DNA of 64,000 bases from Colletotrichum lupini (GCF_023278565.1 NC_064681.1:2728001-2792000), one strand, 5' to 3'. Shown: positions 1-12,729, counted from the first letter of the stretch. Made by a program: numbers and translations. Notes: generated by a model not told the origin, from the sequence alone.

Positions 1-582
1 AGCATTGGTTGGCTATCACCAAGCTTGTTGAGCGGTAGCTATTAGTTCGGGGGTCCCAATTTTAATCGGTGAGACGGAGCGCTCAATCAAACGAGGTAGC
101 GGCATCCGGGCCGGCCCGGCCGGGAGAAACTGCGCCTCGGTCCTCTCGCTTTCGGCTTAGATAGAAGCTTTCAAGACCTCTCTGCATGAGCTAAGCTGAG
201 ATATTATTCTAGATACAAGCAATTTGACTTTCGAAAGGCAAGGTTCAGACCTCTTATTTCAACTGTTATCTTGATTCTTCGCAATGCCGAACATAACATC
301 CGATTCTTCACGTGACGCAGCGATGGTGAAATCGCTTCTGAGGATGGCGACAGATGGCGAATACATCCGATCAACCCAGTTTCCAACCAAAACCCCTCTT
401 AACGTCTGATAGATGACAAATGGATCTGACCTGACTCGATTGCGAAGTTCATTTCCTTCTGGACTCTTGTGCTTTAAATACTTTGTACACCGTAAATATG
501 CTTGTGAGACCGCTTTGACTGACAAACGGATTGAGCCATTCCTCGTAATTTGTTGGTCTGAGCTTCAAGACGCACTGTCATA
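1..582. other. Left-edge intergenic stretch, no gene supported
   Basis: Short open frames on both strands show no recognisable motif, no intron-linked continuation and no signal peptide. The last part is the promoter and 5' UTR of the monooxygenase that begins at 583. Confidence 0.5.
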
Positions 583-2133
583 ATGGGAGGCGAACGGAAG
601 ATCAAGTCTGTAGCCATTATTGGCGCGGGCGCTGCGGGTAAGTACCTCTTGGGCCACGCATGGCAGCTCTCCGGATGCAAAGATGCAAGCCGCCGGCAGA
701 TCGTCTAATGCAAGCATTTAGTTGAAGGTAGTGGCTAATATGTCTCCGATATCGACTAGGTGCTGTTACCGCTGCAGCTTTTCAAGCGGAAGACTACTTT
801 GAAAGAATCCAGGTATTCGAAAGAAGAGAGTCCGCGGGCGGAACATGGTACTGGTTCCCTTTTGGTTCTCATCCTGACCATTATGACTGACTCAATCTTG
901 TAGGATCTACGACCCAAGTCCATCAGAGCTACCTCCACTCCAACCCGGAAGCCTCCCGCCCGATGTCGATCCCGCAGTGGAGATCCCGGGCGAGCTTCCC
1001 CAGGTCAAGCCCCATAGTCAACAAGAACGCTACTCGCAGACCCCGATTTATCACTCATTGACGTAAGTCTTGCTGAAACTTCCCATGATATGCGAAAGAG
1101 GGCTGCTGATAACATCCTGAAGAACCAATGTCCCTGACATTGCGATGTCATTTTCGGATTCCAGGTTCGCTTACGGACCATTTGCGCCGCATTGGATTCC
1201 ACGACAATATATTGAGAACTACTTTTCCCTGCACAAGACCGACTCAATACTGGTACTAAACACCACAGTTGAGGATGTGACAAGAATTCCGGCCAAAGAC
1301 AGGCCCGAGCAGTGGAGGTTGACTCTACGCAAGTTTGACGCTGCGCGTAACGTCGACGTTTGGTGGCAAGAGGTGTTTGATGCAGTAGTTTTCGCCAACG
1401 GCCACTACTCGGTACCCTATGTGAGTACAGCCTTTTATGAATCTGCAACCCGCTTGTTCGAATCTGGATTAACTTAGTATGCTTTCAGGTTCCTCACGTC
1501 AAGGGTCTGGACGAGTACATCAAGAGATTTCCGGGCCGCGTCGTGCACTCCAAGACCTACCGCACCCCACAACCTTATACCGGAAAGAAAATTGTTACCA
1601 TCGGAAACTCCGCATCTGGCCATGATGTGACAGAAGAGCTGGTTCAGACAGTCCGTATCCCCGTTTATCAGTCCCGGAGGTCCAAGTCCCGCTGGGATGG
1701 CGACGAACCGCCTCCGGGCATCGCTTGGAAACCGATTATCAAGGAGTTTCGTCTCGACGGGCGTGTAATTTTTGAAGACGACTCATACCTCGACGATGTC
1801 GATCACATCATCTACTGCACAGGCTATAAACCCTCTTACCCTTTCTGGAACTCGGAAGCCAATGGAGGAAGAGCCTTGTATGATTATAAAAGTGGGAAGC
1901 TTATCAAGACTTTCTGGCATACCTTCTTCCAAGATTTCCAGACGTTGGGGATTGTTGGTATGCCAAGGGTTCTCACGTTCAGGAGTTTTGAGTATCAGGC
2001 CATCGCATTGGCAAGAGTGTTTTCTGGCAGAGAGTCCGTTGCATTGCCGTCCCTTGAGGAACAGGAGCGATGGGAGAGGGAAAGGGAAGAGCTCGTCGAG
2101 AAGGAAGGCAGAAAATTCCACGACATTGCCTAG
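583..2133 (+). CDS. Flavin-containing monooxygenase, truncated by an in-frame TAG
   Basis: This is an FAD/NADPH-dependent monooxygenase of the FMO/Baeyer-Villiger-like class, a family that oxygenates small soft nucleophiles or ketones. I read five exons: 583-637, 760-847, 904-1062, 1123-1420 and 1489-2133, all with GT-AG introns in phase. The FAD-binding GAGAAG lies at residues 14-19 and the GGTWIYDP motif at 45-52. The FMO signature F-x-G-x3-H-x3-Y falls at 214-224 (FPGRVVHSKTY). The NADPH-binding GNSASG lies at 239-244. The frame stops at TAG 2131-2133 (414 aa), but the same frame stays open and family-like for another 100 codons. The gene is therefore probably truncated or a recent pseudogene. 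It is followed by a decarboxylase-like gene and a Zn2Cys6 regulator, which suggests a metabolic cluster. Confidence 0.85.
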
Positions 2134-2436
2134 GAAACTGGCGAGACGTTTGAGTGGCTCAACTGGCTGTTCCGTGTCGCCGGTCTTCCGACGCTAAGGG
2201 GCAAGGGGCGGACGCCGCCTGTACTTTCCGAGGAGCTAATTTGGGCGGTCGAGCATCTGAGGAAATATCCCGAGCCTGGGAACCCGGATAATGATGATGA
2301 TGAGAATCAGCGGAACCACAAAGGAGCGCAGAGTCCGAGTCTTCACGAGGAAAGTCATCAACAAGACGAGCAAGGACATAAGGGAAAGTGGAAGCTGGCT
2401 CAGAGGCCAAAGAAGGACCTACTGGAGTTTATTTAA
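2134..2436 (+). pseudogene. Displaced C-terminal coding part of the monooxygenase
   Basis: Reading on in the frame of the last monooxygenase exon, the 100 codons after the TAG contain ETGETFEWL, FRVAGLP, PPVLSEELIWAVEHLRKYP and a charged tail ending LLEFI before TAA at 2434-2436. From family knowledge, the TGET..W and PPVL..E..WA.EHLRKYPEPG blocks are typical of the C-terminus of fungal FMO-like proteins. I infer that this was coding until one substitution made the TAG. There is no GT donor close enough upstream to splice the TAG out. Confidence 0.75.
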
Positions 2437-2816
2437 GCTGGTTTAGTAAGATCTTAGATGTGCCGAATACAGTAACGATGCTAGAGATGCAAATCTGAGA
2501 CTTGAGCAGCTATCGAATGCAGCAGACGGGATAACGCGGGATAGCCCTCACACTTCGTGCGGGTTATCGGGGTAGTGCGGGGTGTGGGCTTTTTCCCCGG
2601 TTGCGGATTGATTCGGCGCCATCGGTCATTTCGATCACCTTAAGCTCGGATGTGACCCCCTCAATTGGTTCCGCAGCTCTGCCGAACACGGATGATGAGT
2701 TATTCCTTGTGAAACGGGGAGAGATATTAGTATTATTCGGTCTCATGCTTTTCTGTAGCACTGGCCTTTGAACCTTCACCTGTTCATGACGTTTTCCTGC
2801 AAACCCCAGAGCAAAG

Positions 2817-3425
2817 ATGTCATCCGAAAATAGCAGAAAGCTGCGCGCTGAACTTTTTGAAGCTGGCCTGAAGAACCGGCGCGAAGTCGTTGGAGAGGGC
2901 TATGTCGAGACCGCGATGCGCAATGGCTCTAGCGAATTCGCCTTTGCTCAACAAGAGCTGATTACGGAGTACGAATCCCGATATCGACCCATTCATTGAG
3001 CGTAATTTCAATCTAAGATCAATCGAAATAGGTGGGCTTGGGGAAACATATGGTCGCGTCCTGGCCTGGAACGCAAGCAGCGAAGCCTGCTAAGTAAGTT
3101 AATTCGAGCTGGGCCCTGCCGCAATTGTGCATGGCATGCATCTAGGTGGTATGCCCTCCAGCTAACGCCTACACCAGACATCGGCATGCTCATTGCTCTG
3201 AAGAGCTGGGCTGAATTTGGAATCCATATTCGAGGGGCGATCAGAAATGGGCTGACAGAGCTTGAAATCCGCGAGGCGATTCTCCAAGCAACGGTTTATT
3301 GTGGTGCGCCAGCGGGTGTTCAGGCTATGAAGGTCGCAGACGAAGTCATCAAAGACATGATTGAGAAGGGGGAGCACCAAAGGCAATTGTCAGAAGTCTC
3401 ACCGAACTACAAGAAACCCGAGTAG
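2817..3425 (+). CDS. Carboxymuconolactone decarboxylase (CMD) family protein
   Basis: This 153-aa protein belongs to the CMD/AhpD-like family, all-helical enzymes of aromatic catabolism (4-carboxymuconolactone to 3-oxoadipate enol-lactone) that are also recruited in fungal secondary metabolism. I read three exons: 2817-2968, 3032-3093 and 3178-3425. Joining them restores the family run from [10 protein letters not shown] through [20 protein letters not shown] to NIGMLIAL. The third exon carries [12 protein letters not shown] and [11 protein letters not shown], which matches the conserved HxRGA and YCGxPAG core. The length fits a single-domain PcaC-like protein. The exact substrate cannot be told from sequence. 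It lies 381 bp downstream of the monooxygenase frame on the same strand. Confidence 0.85.
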
Positions 3426-3482
3426 ATCACATACCAAACTTGCGATCTCGACACGGCGTACCAAGATGGGAATTAACATTAT

Positions 3483-5136
3483 TCAGCTGTCTAAGGGTGT
3501 CTGAATGGGACTTAAAGACCACAACTCGTCGAGTTCGACCAACATCGCATCGGCAACAGCAAATTGCTTTTTGACTTCGAGCAGACACTCAGTCACGGCC
3601 TGCCGCTGGGAATGTTCTCGGGACCTTGCCCCTGCTACTCGTAGTGGGAAAAGGTGCAGAAGCGGCGATAGAGTAGAGGATCGAAGCGCTTCCCTGGTTG
3701 TCTGCAAGATGTCTTCAACATGCTTCACTATCTCATCTCGGCTTAGCACTGGTACCGCAACGGTCATTGCTTGCCAGTGATGTAGGTCGTAGTCATAGTT
3801 TCCAGAGAGATATATGCTTGTTGCCGAGTAGTAACTCATTGCGAGAAGCATCTCATTGTGTTGGGCAGATGAAAATGATGCATCAAGCTTCCAAGTATCA
3901 AGTGCATCGCGAAGATAGAAGCCCTCTGTGGCAAGTTCTAGCGCATCGATGGATGGGACCTCAACTCCGGGGAAGCTGGCGTAAGTTCTAATGAATTGGC
4001 CCGTACTGGAGTTGTATATCAGCATTATCTCTTTAACGCACATCACACGAAGAAACAAAAAGCGGTCAAACTTACCGTGCTCTAAGCCTGGAGCATAACA
4101 CAATTATGTTCAGGATATCATCTACAGAAGCCCGACTTTGAATGTTTGCCTCTTCCGATAAATTTCGTGTCACCTTCATCCACTCTGGTGCTGCCAGGAA
4201 GCTGGACTGGTTGAATATTATGCTTCTACAGACTTCAAAAGTTCGTGCCTGTATGAAGAACTTTCGCATTGTTCCCGAGGTGCATGCTGACGGCCCGCTC
4301 GCGATGAGAGCCTGAGATGTGCCGAAGACCATGTGCTGTAGCCACTTCTGGCCAGAGGCGTCTTGAAGCAACTTTTGCCAATGTTAGCTCGTTGTCTTGC
4401 TATCAAAAAAATCTCGAGGCTAAGTATACAAGAGCATTCGGATAGGTTTGTTGAGCTTTACGAACCTCGAATAGCCCTAGGAAAAAGGTTGACCAGAGAA
4501 TGCTATCTTTCCGTGCCAATGTGGAGTCTAAGACAGCTCCTCGGAGAGAGGTTATGGACTGCAAGTAATGTTCAAGCGCAAAACGCAGACTATTGTGGCA
4601 GCCTGATGCGCCAAGGATATTTGCTTGCATAGCACCCAGAGCCAACATTGCGTCCAGCAGATGGTTATGTGGGCCTCTTCCTGTTTGGCCGCAAGTCTTG
4701 GCTAATTGTTGAACGTCTGCTACGTATTCAGGCCCTTGACCGGTGAAGCTGTTGTTGCGTATAAAAATATCAAAATAAAAGATGTAATTAATGGTCTCAT
4801 CCGAGAGCGGCGGGACAGGTCGTTGCGTGACAGGCGTTGCGAAAGACTTGGCCGTGAAGAGCTTCCCCTTGGCTAGCCGGATTGTAGCTCCGTTGCTCGG
4901 AGCCGACACTGCCGGAAATATACATTCAATGCAGCGTTTCTGGCATTGAGCACATGGGATTGAACCGGAACACTTCGATCGTAGAGAATTAGGAGACCAT
5001 AATTCGAAGAAGCCTAATTGCTTGCGGCAATAGCAATAGCAAAGACAGGGGTGGATTGCCGTACCTTCGAGTGGCTGGTAGCGCACGGCGCGCAGCGAGA
5101 ACGTCTAATCCGACGGTCGAACGGCCCAAGATGCAT
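3483..5136 (-). CDS. Zn2Cys6 binuclear-cluster transcription factor
   Basis: This is a fungal pathway-specific regulator of about 465 aa in four exons: 5136-5065, 4972-4466, 4371-4076 and 4005-3483. Splicing exon 1 to exon 2 joins CAPCATSHSK to CSGSIPCAQCQKRCIEC. That gives a perfect C-x2-C-x6-C-x5-C-x2-C-x6-C cluster starting near residue 15, preceded by the basic stretch RRIRRSR. The rest resembles the C-terminal ligand/activation domain of the family (GLFELLQDASGQKWLQH and SRLRARTGQFIRTY). The last intron (4075-4006) was chosen because it alone keeps phase and has a CTGAT branch-site match. The start is the first ATG in frame; the frame is open farther upstream but lacks ATG. It is convergent with the CMD gene and probably regulates this neighbourhood (inference). 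Confidence 0.85.
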
Positions 5137-5747
5137 TTTTGTTTTGCCAGAATACCATGAGAGACCTGTGATTTTCGTATGGCCCAAAGTCTTTGTTACT
5201 CGCCGCAAAATTTGCGAGAATAGTCATCACAGAGAGAGTGTGTATTTGAAAGGTTCGCGCAAGTTGTGTAAGATGTTGAGATCGTCGGGGAGTGGATCAG
5301 GACCCCGAACTCACCAAACTCAAAGCGGAAGCAATTGAGCGACGCTAAGCAAGAATCTCCAGTAAAACGGGGTAGTATGGCCAATTGAATAACAGGCAAC
5401 ATCTAAGCTGAGGTGGTGCCTAGAGAGATGGGGGCCAAAGCCTCGAGTTGTCTTCAGAGTTCCGACTCAAGTTATGGCGCAGCTACTCTCTTTTTCCATC
5501 TTTTCACATTGCCCGGCCTAATTAGACTTGTCTCAAATGGGAAGCAACCACGCGAGAGGGTCTTCGAGTGTAATAATGGGCAGGACAAAGTGACAATGGA
5601 TGAGTATAAGATGCATCGTCTTTCTCATTCTGTTTCATCTTTCTCAACTCAGACAAGCACTACCTCTCTTGATTATATTACATCTGACGCACCGAGAACC
5701 TAATCAAACCTTTCACTACCACTTTCTAGCCTTTAACTTCTGGCATC

Positions 5748-5979
5748 ATGATCCCAGCGTTGATCATAGGCGTTCTCGCCTCAGCGACTCAGGCGATTCT
5801 CGTCAACGGACCAACTGGACCTTACGCGGTTTCCATGTCGGTGGAAGCCCTGACCGATGACAGCAGGCTTGACCCTTACGCCCCAGTCAATAACACGCAC
5901 TCACGACGAGTTATGACTTCGACTTTCATGCCCATTGAGAAGGCAAAAAACTCCTGTGAGGGCATGGAAAGAGTGCCAT
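5748..5979 (+). pseudogene. 5' part of a secreted PAF-acetylhydrolase-like hydrolase, cut by a retrotransposon
   Basis: The frame opens with a signal-peptide-like start (MIPALIIGVLASATQA). It continues through NGPTGPYAVSM, RLDPYAP and RRVMTSTFMPI, the typical N-terminus of fungal platelet-activating-factor acetylhydrolase-like lipases. It is interrupted after the first base of a codon at 5979 by the LTR beginning at 5980. The remainder of the gene resumes at 12955. If the element and one copy of the 5-bp duplication are left out, the interrupted codon becomes TAC and the frame runs straight into MTPLVAAAYDQLG. The insertion therefore broke an intact reading frame. The product from this part alone would be about 80 residues with no catalytic residues. 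Confidence 0.85.
5975..5979. repeat. Target-site duplication of copia element 1, left copy (GCCAT)
   Basis: GCCAT directly precedes the 5' LTR; GCTAT directly follows the 3' LTR at 12950-12954. The single mismatch is CA to TA, the RIP-type change. Confidence 0.8.
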
Positions 5980-6181
5980 TGTCGGATTAGAAGTCCAATT
6001 CGACCGCGGCATACAGCCGACTGCGCAGGGGCTAATTAGGGGCCCTATTTACGATTATCGTAGCTAGCCTAACCTACGGTTAGAACCTCCTTTTTATACC
6101 TACGTAAATATCTAAATAGTTCAATTAATCTCTTCGTTAACTATAGTTCGAACTAACTACCTTATAATAGGGATACTAATA
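5980..6181 (+). repeat. 5' LTR of copia element 1
   Basis: 202 bp, starting TGTCGGATTAG and ending GGATACTAATA (mutated from CCGACA). Its outer (left) part is almost undamaged. Its inner (right) part carries C-to-T and G-to-A changes relative to the 3' LTR. Confidence 0.9.
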
Positions 6182-6199
6182 CTAATTAGTAGTTAAATT
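6182..6199 (+). other. Putative primer-binding site of element 1
   Basis: The bases directly after the 5' LTR, CTAATTAGTAGTTAAATT, match the corresponding 18 bp of element 2 and of the unrelated-LTR element 3, apart from RIP-type transitions. Position and conservation suggest a tRNA or half-tRNA primer site; the tRNA was not identified. Confidence 0.5.
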
Positions 6200-9100
6200 C
6201 TATTATCGTAGATCGGTAAGGTATCTTATTATATAGAAGAGACGACCTCTTAATACTATATAGGATAAGAGATTTGTACTAATTAACCTTACGGAAGTAG
6301 ACGAAAAAGGAGGCGATTCTTAAATACTATACGGAATTAAGTAATCGTAGCCCTTTACTACTTATAAAAGGTCGACGTTTATTACGTTAAACTACGCTAG
6401 TTAATAGAACCGCTTAAGTAATTAGTATTTCGCCGTTACCTTAAGTAGCCTTTTTTACTAAATAACTTCCCCGCGGCCGGCCCGCGATTAGAAATTAACC
6501 GGCTAAATTAGTAGAAGGAATTCCCTATATAATAACTACTTACCTAATTAACTAGCGCGACGAACGGGCTTAATAGTACGGTATAAAAGAGCACTACGTA
6601 ATTAAAAAAGGGGATCTCTAAACGTAGATATTCTTACTTAGCAACGAAAGTAACTTTATAGGAATTATTAAGCTAAGAGATCTACGGTATACGGAAAAGT
6701 CTATTACTATAGGGATCTTATAAGTACGCCCTTAAGCCCGCGATCTAAACGACCTCCTCGTAGCTCCCTTAACTACCCCCCGGGTATTACTTAGGAATAT
6801 AGTATAGGGAACGGTCTAACGAGGGAGGAGGGGATTTAGAGGTCCTAATAGTATCGAGTTAAGAGTATTACGGATCTCGGAGATTAACCTAAGAAGAAGG
6901 CGGCCACCCTAAAGTAGTCTTACGACCTCTTACTAAAGTTATTATTAGCTTAAGAAAAGGCTAAAAAGACGAGGATCTAAGGGAAAAGAAAAGAATCCTC
7001 TAGAGGGCTACTAAAGGGCTTCTTTTTATATTAGCTCATAGCGTAAGATTACTAATTTTAAAAAATCGGTAACCGGTAAAGATCCCGAGACTAATTACTA
7101 TATCTTACTACGGTAATATAAACGTCTACTACTATTATTATTAAAAAGAACTACTAAAACCTACCTTTTTATATTAAATAAAAAGGAGGATCTTAATAAG
7201 TACGATAGCTAGCGATCTAGAAGGGTAGTAGCAATTACTAAAAATAGTAAAAACGAGAGTAATAGCGAGACGGTAAGAGGAAGCGGGAATCTCTTAGACC
7301 CCGATAAATTCGTTAGGTAATAAAAGCACGGATTTACTACGACCGGCGCGCGGATTAAATATATCCTTATTAAAATTAAACACGCTAGCGACTACTAATA
7401 TGGGCATAAGCTAAAGCACGACCCTTAGCGAGTTAGGGCAAAGAAAAAGAGGACGAAACCCGATCCTAAATAGAATCCTAATCCCTTATAAATAGGTAAA
7501 TATTAACCTAGACTATTAAGGAACGTGGATATATAAAATCGCGGATTAGCCTAACGGTAAGCAAATTAACGTAGTATTAATCTATTTAACTAAGGTCTAC
7601 GAAAAAAAGGGGCTATAGGGGCAACCCCTATTTTACGAGATCGCAAACGACCTTAGCTATTAGCTAGATAAATAGTTCGTAAGCGCAAGCTTAGGAATCG
7701 CAAAAGCGGTTAATAAATTCCTTTATAAGCGAGGGGTACTACTAGCGTAATTATAATCGCGAGAACCTTACGAAATCTTAGTAGCGACGATTACGGAGGA
7801 GGAATTCGTAATATAGACCTAGGCACAAGTCGATAGGGCGTATAATCGCTTTAACGAATTTAGAAAAAGGGTAAACGACCCAGATTTCCTTCTTATAATT
7901 ACTAACGGCAATCTGTTGTTATAAAAGGATATATAGAGGCAAAATATAGTGCTAGAAGTATAATAATTGATAATTCTGCCTATTTCGATCTATAGCTCGT
8001 TGCCGCTACTAATACGAAATTCGGTACTAATTGGCTAGTAAGAAAGGAGGTAGACTACCCGAAGTTACTAATAGTACGTAGCGACGTAGGGATCGTATAC
8101 AAATACTGAAAATCTAATAGCAAATACGAGGCAGTTTATAGACCTTAAAAAGATCTTCCCGAAAGAGAAATTGTACTCTGGGGGGAAGTATAAGGTCTTA
8201 TAAGAAACCCTAACGATATTTTATAATTACTACGAAAAAGTCGGAATTAGGGAACACTAGTATTATTCGGTAGTTAATGTCGTACTCGTAAGTAAAGCCT
8301 CTAATTACTACTACGAAGCGGTGCGTAATCTTAATCGAAACGACTTTTTTAGCATAATTAACGTAATCCGAAGCCGCTTCGAGACCTATAATAGGAACCT
8401 AGAGCTCCTATTTAAGCTATGAGCGATTTCTTTTATATCTATAGCTAGGATAATAGAGGGTAAATCGCGAGTAAAAATCCTCGAAGAGCTTATTAATCGA
8501 ATTAATAAGCTAGCGAAAACCTAGCTAAATAAGGGGACTAACGAGCGGAAAGTTGGATATTTTTATACCGCAGTTTAGCGCGTTCTAGAGGCGAAAATAA
8601 CTCTATACTAAGTACCCGAAGACTACGAGACGCTCTACTCGAGGCTAAGATCTAGCTTTAATATTAAGGTAAGAATGCCGCGCTAAACCTATTTCTAAGC
8701 GTACGACGGCCCTTATTAATAGTATTAGGTCGACCGAACGTATAATAGGAAAGGAAAGGAAGCTAAGTACGGCAATCGCTAGTAGGGAATCCTAGATTTA
8801 TTAAATAGGTAGAGATTTAACTCGCGAGCAGGGTAATAGAAGAAGTAGTGTTTTATTTATAAAAAGGATAGATATTAGTTAAGTAACTACTCCGAGGAAG
8901 AGCGTACTAAATCGTATAAATAATATAGAAAATCGAGGGTAGTAAATAGCAAAACTAGCCCTTATCGATTTAACTAATTCCTCGTTATATATAAGGGCAG
9001 ATCCGGGGGCACGGAACCTAGCAAAAGTAGCTAATTTAGCGGCCTAAAGTACCCGTACCCTATGGGAGATTCGGAAAATAAGGAAGATCTTACCCCCTAT

Positions 9101-9460
9101 ACTAACGAATTAGATTACGACGAAGTTAACGATATTAACTACTCTTTTTTTACCCCGTTAGCTTTAAGAGGATATACGAGGCTAAACGAATAAAAAGTAA
9201 TAGAAGCCCTTAATAAGCAGGCTTTTATTTATAGATAATAAGGGAAGGTCCCTTAGATAACGGATACGGAGGTAGGCAAAAGGACGAATCTAATAGCGCA
9301 GAATTCTACTCTCTTAATATCTAAAGAAAAGAGATAGGGTGCTAAGTAATTCTAGGGGTAGCTAGAGGGGTCCTTTTTATACTACTTAGATTACTTAAAT
9401 ACTAAGCTCGTATAAGTATTCTATGCGAACGAAAAGTACGGCCTAGATAATTTCTATAGG

Positions 9461-9484
9461 ATTATCCTAGATACTAGGGCATCG
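9461..9484 (+). pseudogene. Copia aspartic protease active-site remnant
   Basis: Translates as I-I-L-D-T-R-A-S, where the family has D-T/S-G-A-S; the Gly-to-Arg change (GGG to AGG) is a G-to-A transition. It lies upstream of the integrase remnant, as in copia Pol. Confidence 0.7.
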
Positions 9485-9845
9485 TAATAGTTAATAAGAG
9501 GAAAAGGGTAATTCTAGGCGCTATAGAAAATCGTACTAGTAACGCTTAATATATTAATAGCGGGTATTACGAGGATTAGCTTCGGCCTAGGTAAGGAAAT
9601 CGTCGCCCTAGGTACGGTAGAAGTAGAGACGTACTTCGGAACGATGACTTTCTATATCCTACCTATTAATACCCCATTTCTCCTATATCTAAAAGATATA
9701 GATCGACTAGGTATTATATTCGATAATACGAGGAACAGAATCTCTAGCCGTAAGTACTTCGAAATAGTTAAACGACGATAGGGGTACGCGTTTATAAAGC
9801 TTACTAACGATACGAAGTTAATTAATTACCTAACGGAAAGTGAGC

Positions 9846-10300
9846 TTAGACGACTATACTAGAGATTTAGCTACCCGTCGGTCGCGAGGCTATATAACCT
9901 CCTAAAGTATTTAGGTAATAATAATATCGAAATAGGGGCGCTAGAGTAGTTAACGAAAGTATGCTATTAATGCTAAATAAATGCGCAGAGCCCACACAGA
10001 TTTAAATTTAAATTGCGTAATAAGCTCAACTTTAATTAGGAGATCGTCGTTAATATCTTCTACTTAAATAGTTAACCGGTCCTATATATAATTAACGAGG
10101 CTATATTATTCTAAGTAGGGCAATTCTTACGGGATCTATAAGTAAAAATAGTATAAGTAGCTCTATAAAAAAGCTAGATCGATATATACTAGGGACCGCT
10201 AGACGGTATTAGAACCGATACTAGCACTAGTTTTAAGTTAGTAGAATTTAAGGAAAATGCGACGGCCTACGGTATATAGTTAAAAGTCGTGCCTATCGAA
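9846..10300 (+). pseudogene. Copia integrase remnant (element 1)
   Basis: LRRLY, RFSYPSVARLYNLL, then CY.C and INAQSPHRFKF match the HHCC zinc-binding head of copia integrases (HRRFGHPS...C..C). The frame is broken by TAG codons at former CAG/CAA/TGG positions. It continues toward the catalytic core through VVNIFYLN. Confidence 0.75.
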
Positions 10301-11639
10301 GCGTACTATAGTATTAAAAAGGTAGAAAGGGCGCACTAGTAGTTAAAAAGAGCGTTTAAAATTATTAAAGAGGAAAATCCCGATTCTAACGACGACGAAT
10401 GCTTCTAGACGGTACTTAAATACTATAACGATATTATAGGGCCTAACGGGCTCATACCGACGCTTTTAGTATTTAGAGTATATCTAAGAACGACCTTAGC
10501 CTCGCTACTATTACTAAACGTAAGCTAGCGAGCTTAAGTAGTTAAAAAAGTAATATGGGCACTGCGCGAGGTAAGCATAAGAAGGTAAGTTAATAAGGCA
10601 ATTACTACGCGCAATAGGCCCGACATAGGGGTTAATTTAGATATACCCCTAAATTCGGATATACGAGTATAGCGCGAAATTACTTAACAATGGGCTAGGC
10701 TATATAAATTGATTTCTATTAACGAGCGTTCTTGCGTAGTTACGAGAGATCGCGACTAGCTACTCGAAGTATTAATTATAGTAGTTAGACTATATTATAT
10801 AGATCCTATCGAGGTAATTTCTAGCCCATAAGAAAAAGAAGAGCTAGGGGAAGCTATATAACCCGCGGCAGAGGCATAGGAAATTATCCTTAACGAAATC
10901 GTCGTAGTAGTACTAATAGACGACGAGGAAGAGGAAATTGCTAAAAGGGTACTAATACGTCGCGGGAGACTACGATAGTAAGCACTAACGTAGCAATTTA
11001 TTACTAGCGACGAGGTAATTAATACTTTTTATATAATAAAAGAGAAAGCCGATTTCGAGCTAGTAGTTAAACTATATAAGGAAGGCGTAATTATAACTAC
11101 TAGAAAGCCGTATAAGGGATTAGATCTTATCGAAGTAGATACTCTGCGCGATCGAGGGGTCTATCGATTTATCCTCTACGATTTAGAAAAGTATATAAAC
11201 CTCCGCATATTTAAATCGCGAATAGTTCGTAAAATTAAAAGAAAAAGAACACCCTAACTATACGAGAAGTCTAGATACGTAATTTAGGGGTACGGCGACG
11301 TCGAAAAGGCGACGCTACTTATATAATCGCCTACTATATAGCACTATAGTTAACGATTAATAATAGTATTAATAATATCGCTACGGAAAAAGGGATACGA
11401 GATTTAGAGCCGTGATATTACCTAGGTATATACCTAATCGGCTACAGGGCTCATAAGGAAAATCCTGGCCCATCTACCGAAGGAAATAGCTAGTAAGTAC
11501 CCAGAAGGTACGATTATTAAAGTACTTAAGCTACTATATAGGCTCGCAAAATCGGGCACCTATTAGTAGGCCACCTACTACGATTTTTATATTAATTAAC
11601 TATTAATAGTTACCTTTACGTACGACCCGTGCCTACTAG

Positions 11640-11800
11640 TTGCGGAGCACGAAAGCGACTAATTTAGGATCGTCGGAATGTAGACCGACGATATATTAGG
11701 CCTATCCGATATTAACTTTATAAAAAAGGAGGATAAGGAGCTTTAAAAAGCGGGCTTTATAACGAAGCTAAAAGAGGTCCTTATAATAAATACCCCCCTA
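11640..11800 (+). pseudogene. Copia reverse transcriptase catalytic-motif remnant (element 1)
   Basis: GM.TDDILGLSD followed by NFIKKEDKEL.KAGF matches the fungal copia RT box that has TDD where many elements have VDD. The stop after GM replaces Gln (CAG to TAG). Confidence 0.8.
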
Positions 11801-12396
11801 GTATTTAATAGCGGGATTCTTATAATCGAAGGGGAAACCGTCGTTTTTTAATAAAAGGGGTAGGGTAAGAAGATTAACCTCGTTAACCCGAACGTAACCG
11901 ATATTAAGAAGCGGTATAAGGCTAAGCTTATGCGAGGGGTATATATTATAAGTATTTATTAGCCCGAGGTAACTTTTAATTACGTTAAGGTAGCGCAGGC
12001 TATAGATCTAACTAAACGAGACGTTAAGGTACTTAATAAGCGGCTTAAGTAGTAGTAGACGAATCTCGATCGAGGTCTCGTTTACTACCCGATCGACCTT
12101 ATAACTAATAAGCTCTACGTTTTTATTAATAGGTTATTTGCGAATAATAACGACCTTACTTCGTAATTAGGGTATATTATTATCCTAGCTAACGAGAGTA
12201 TGGGCGAGAGCGAATTTACTATATATAGTAATATAATCTACTATTCGTTAACTAAAAGTAAGTAAGTAACGAGAAGTGTACTAGTGTCGGAGGTTTATAA
12301 TATAGTTAACGGCGTTAACCTCTCTTACGCAATTTTAATAACGCTAAGGAAGATTACTAATTAAATTAGCCTTTTATTTATTCTAACGGTTATTTA

Positions 12397-12600
12397 TACC
12401 GATTCCTACTCGCTATACGAATACCTTATTAAATTAGGAATAACGAAAGAAAAGAGGCTTATGATTAATATTATAGCCCTTAAGTAATCGTATAAAAGGT
12501 ACGAAATACTCGAGATCCGTTAGATTAATAATAAAGATAACCTCGTAAACGCTTTTACAAAAGTAATACTAAACAAGGGATTAGAGTAATTCGTAGGTAG
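12397..12600 (+). pseudogene. Copia RNase H remnant (element 1)
   Basis: YTDSYSLYEYLIKLG, EKRLMINIIALK, YEILEIR.INNKDN and NAFTK correspond to the terminal RNase H domain of copia polyproteins. It ends shortly before the 3' LTR. Confidence 0.8.
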
Positions 12601-12729
12601 TAGAAAAGTTATTATACAAATAGAGGGATAGGTTATATAAAAAGAATAGAGAAAAGGGGGAAAAGGAAACGACTTAGTAAACGGGCCCGAGGTCGAATTA
12701 TACCTCTAACCGTAGCGGTTAAATTAATA

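Noticed and set aside
4030..4075. Shorter last intron of the Zn2Cys6 gene ending at GTTAAAG or GTTAAAGAG
   Set aside because: Both acceptors break the reading frame. The acceptor at 4007-4006 keeps phase and has a branch-site match.
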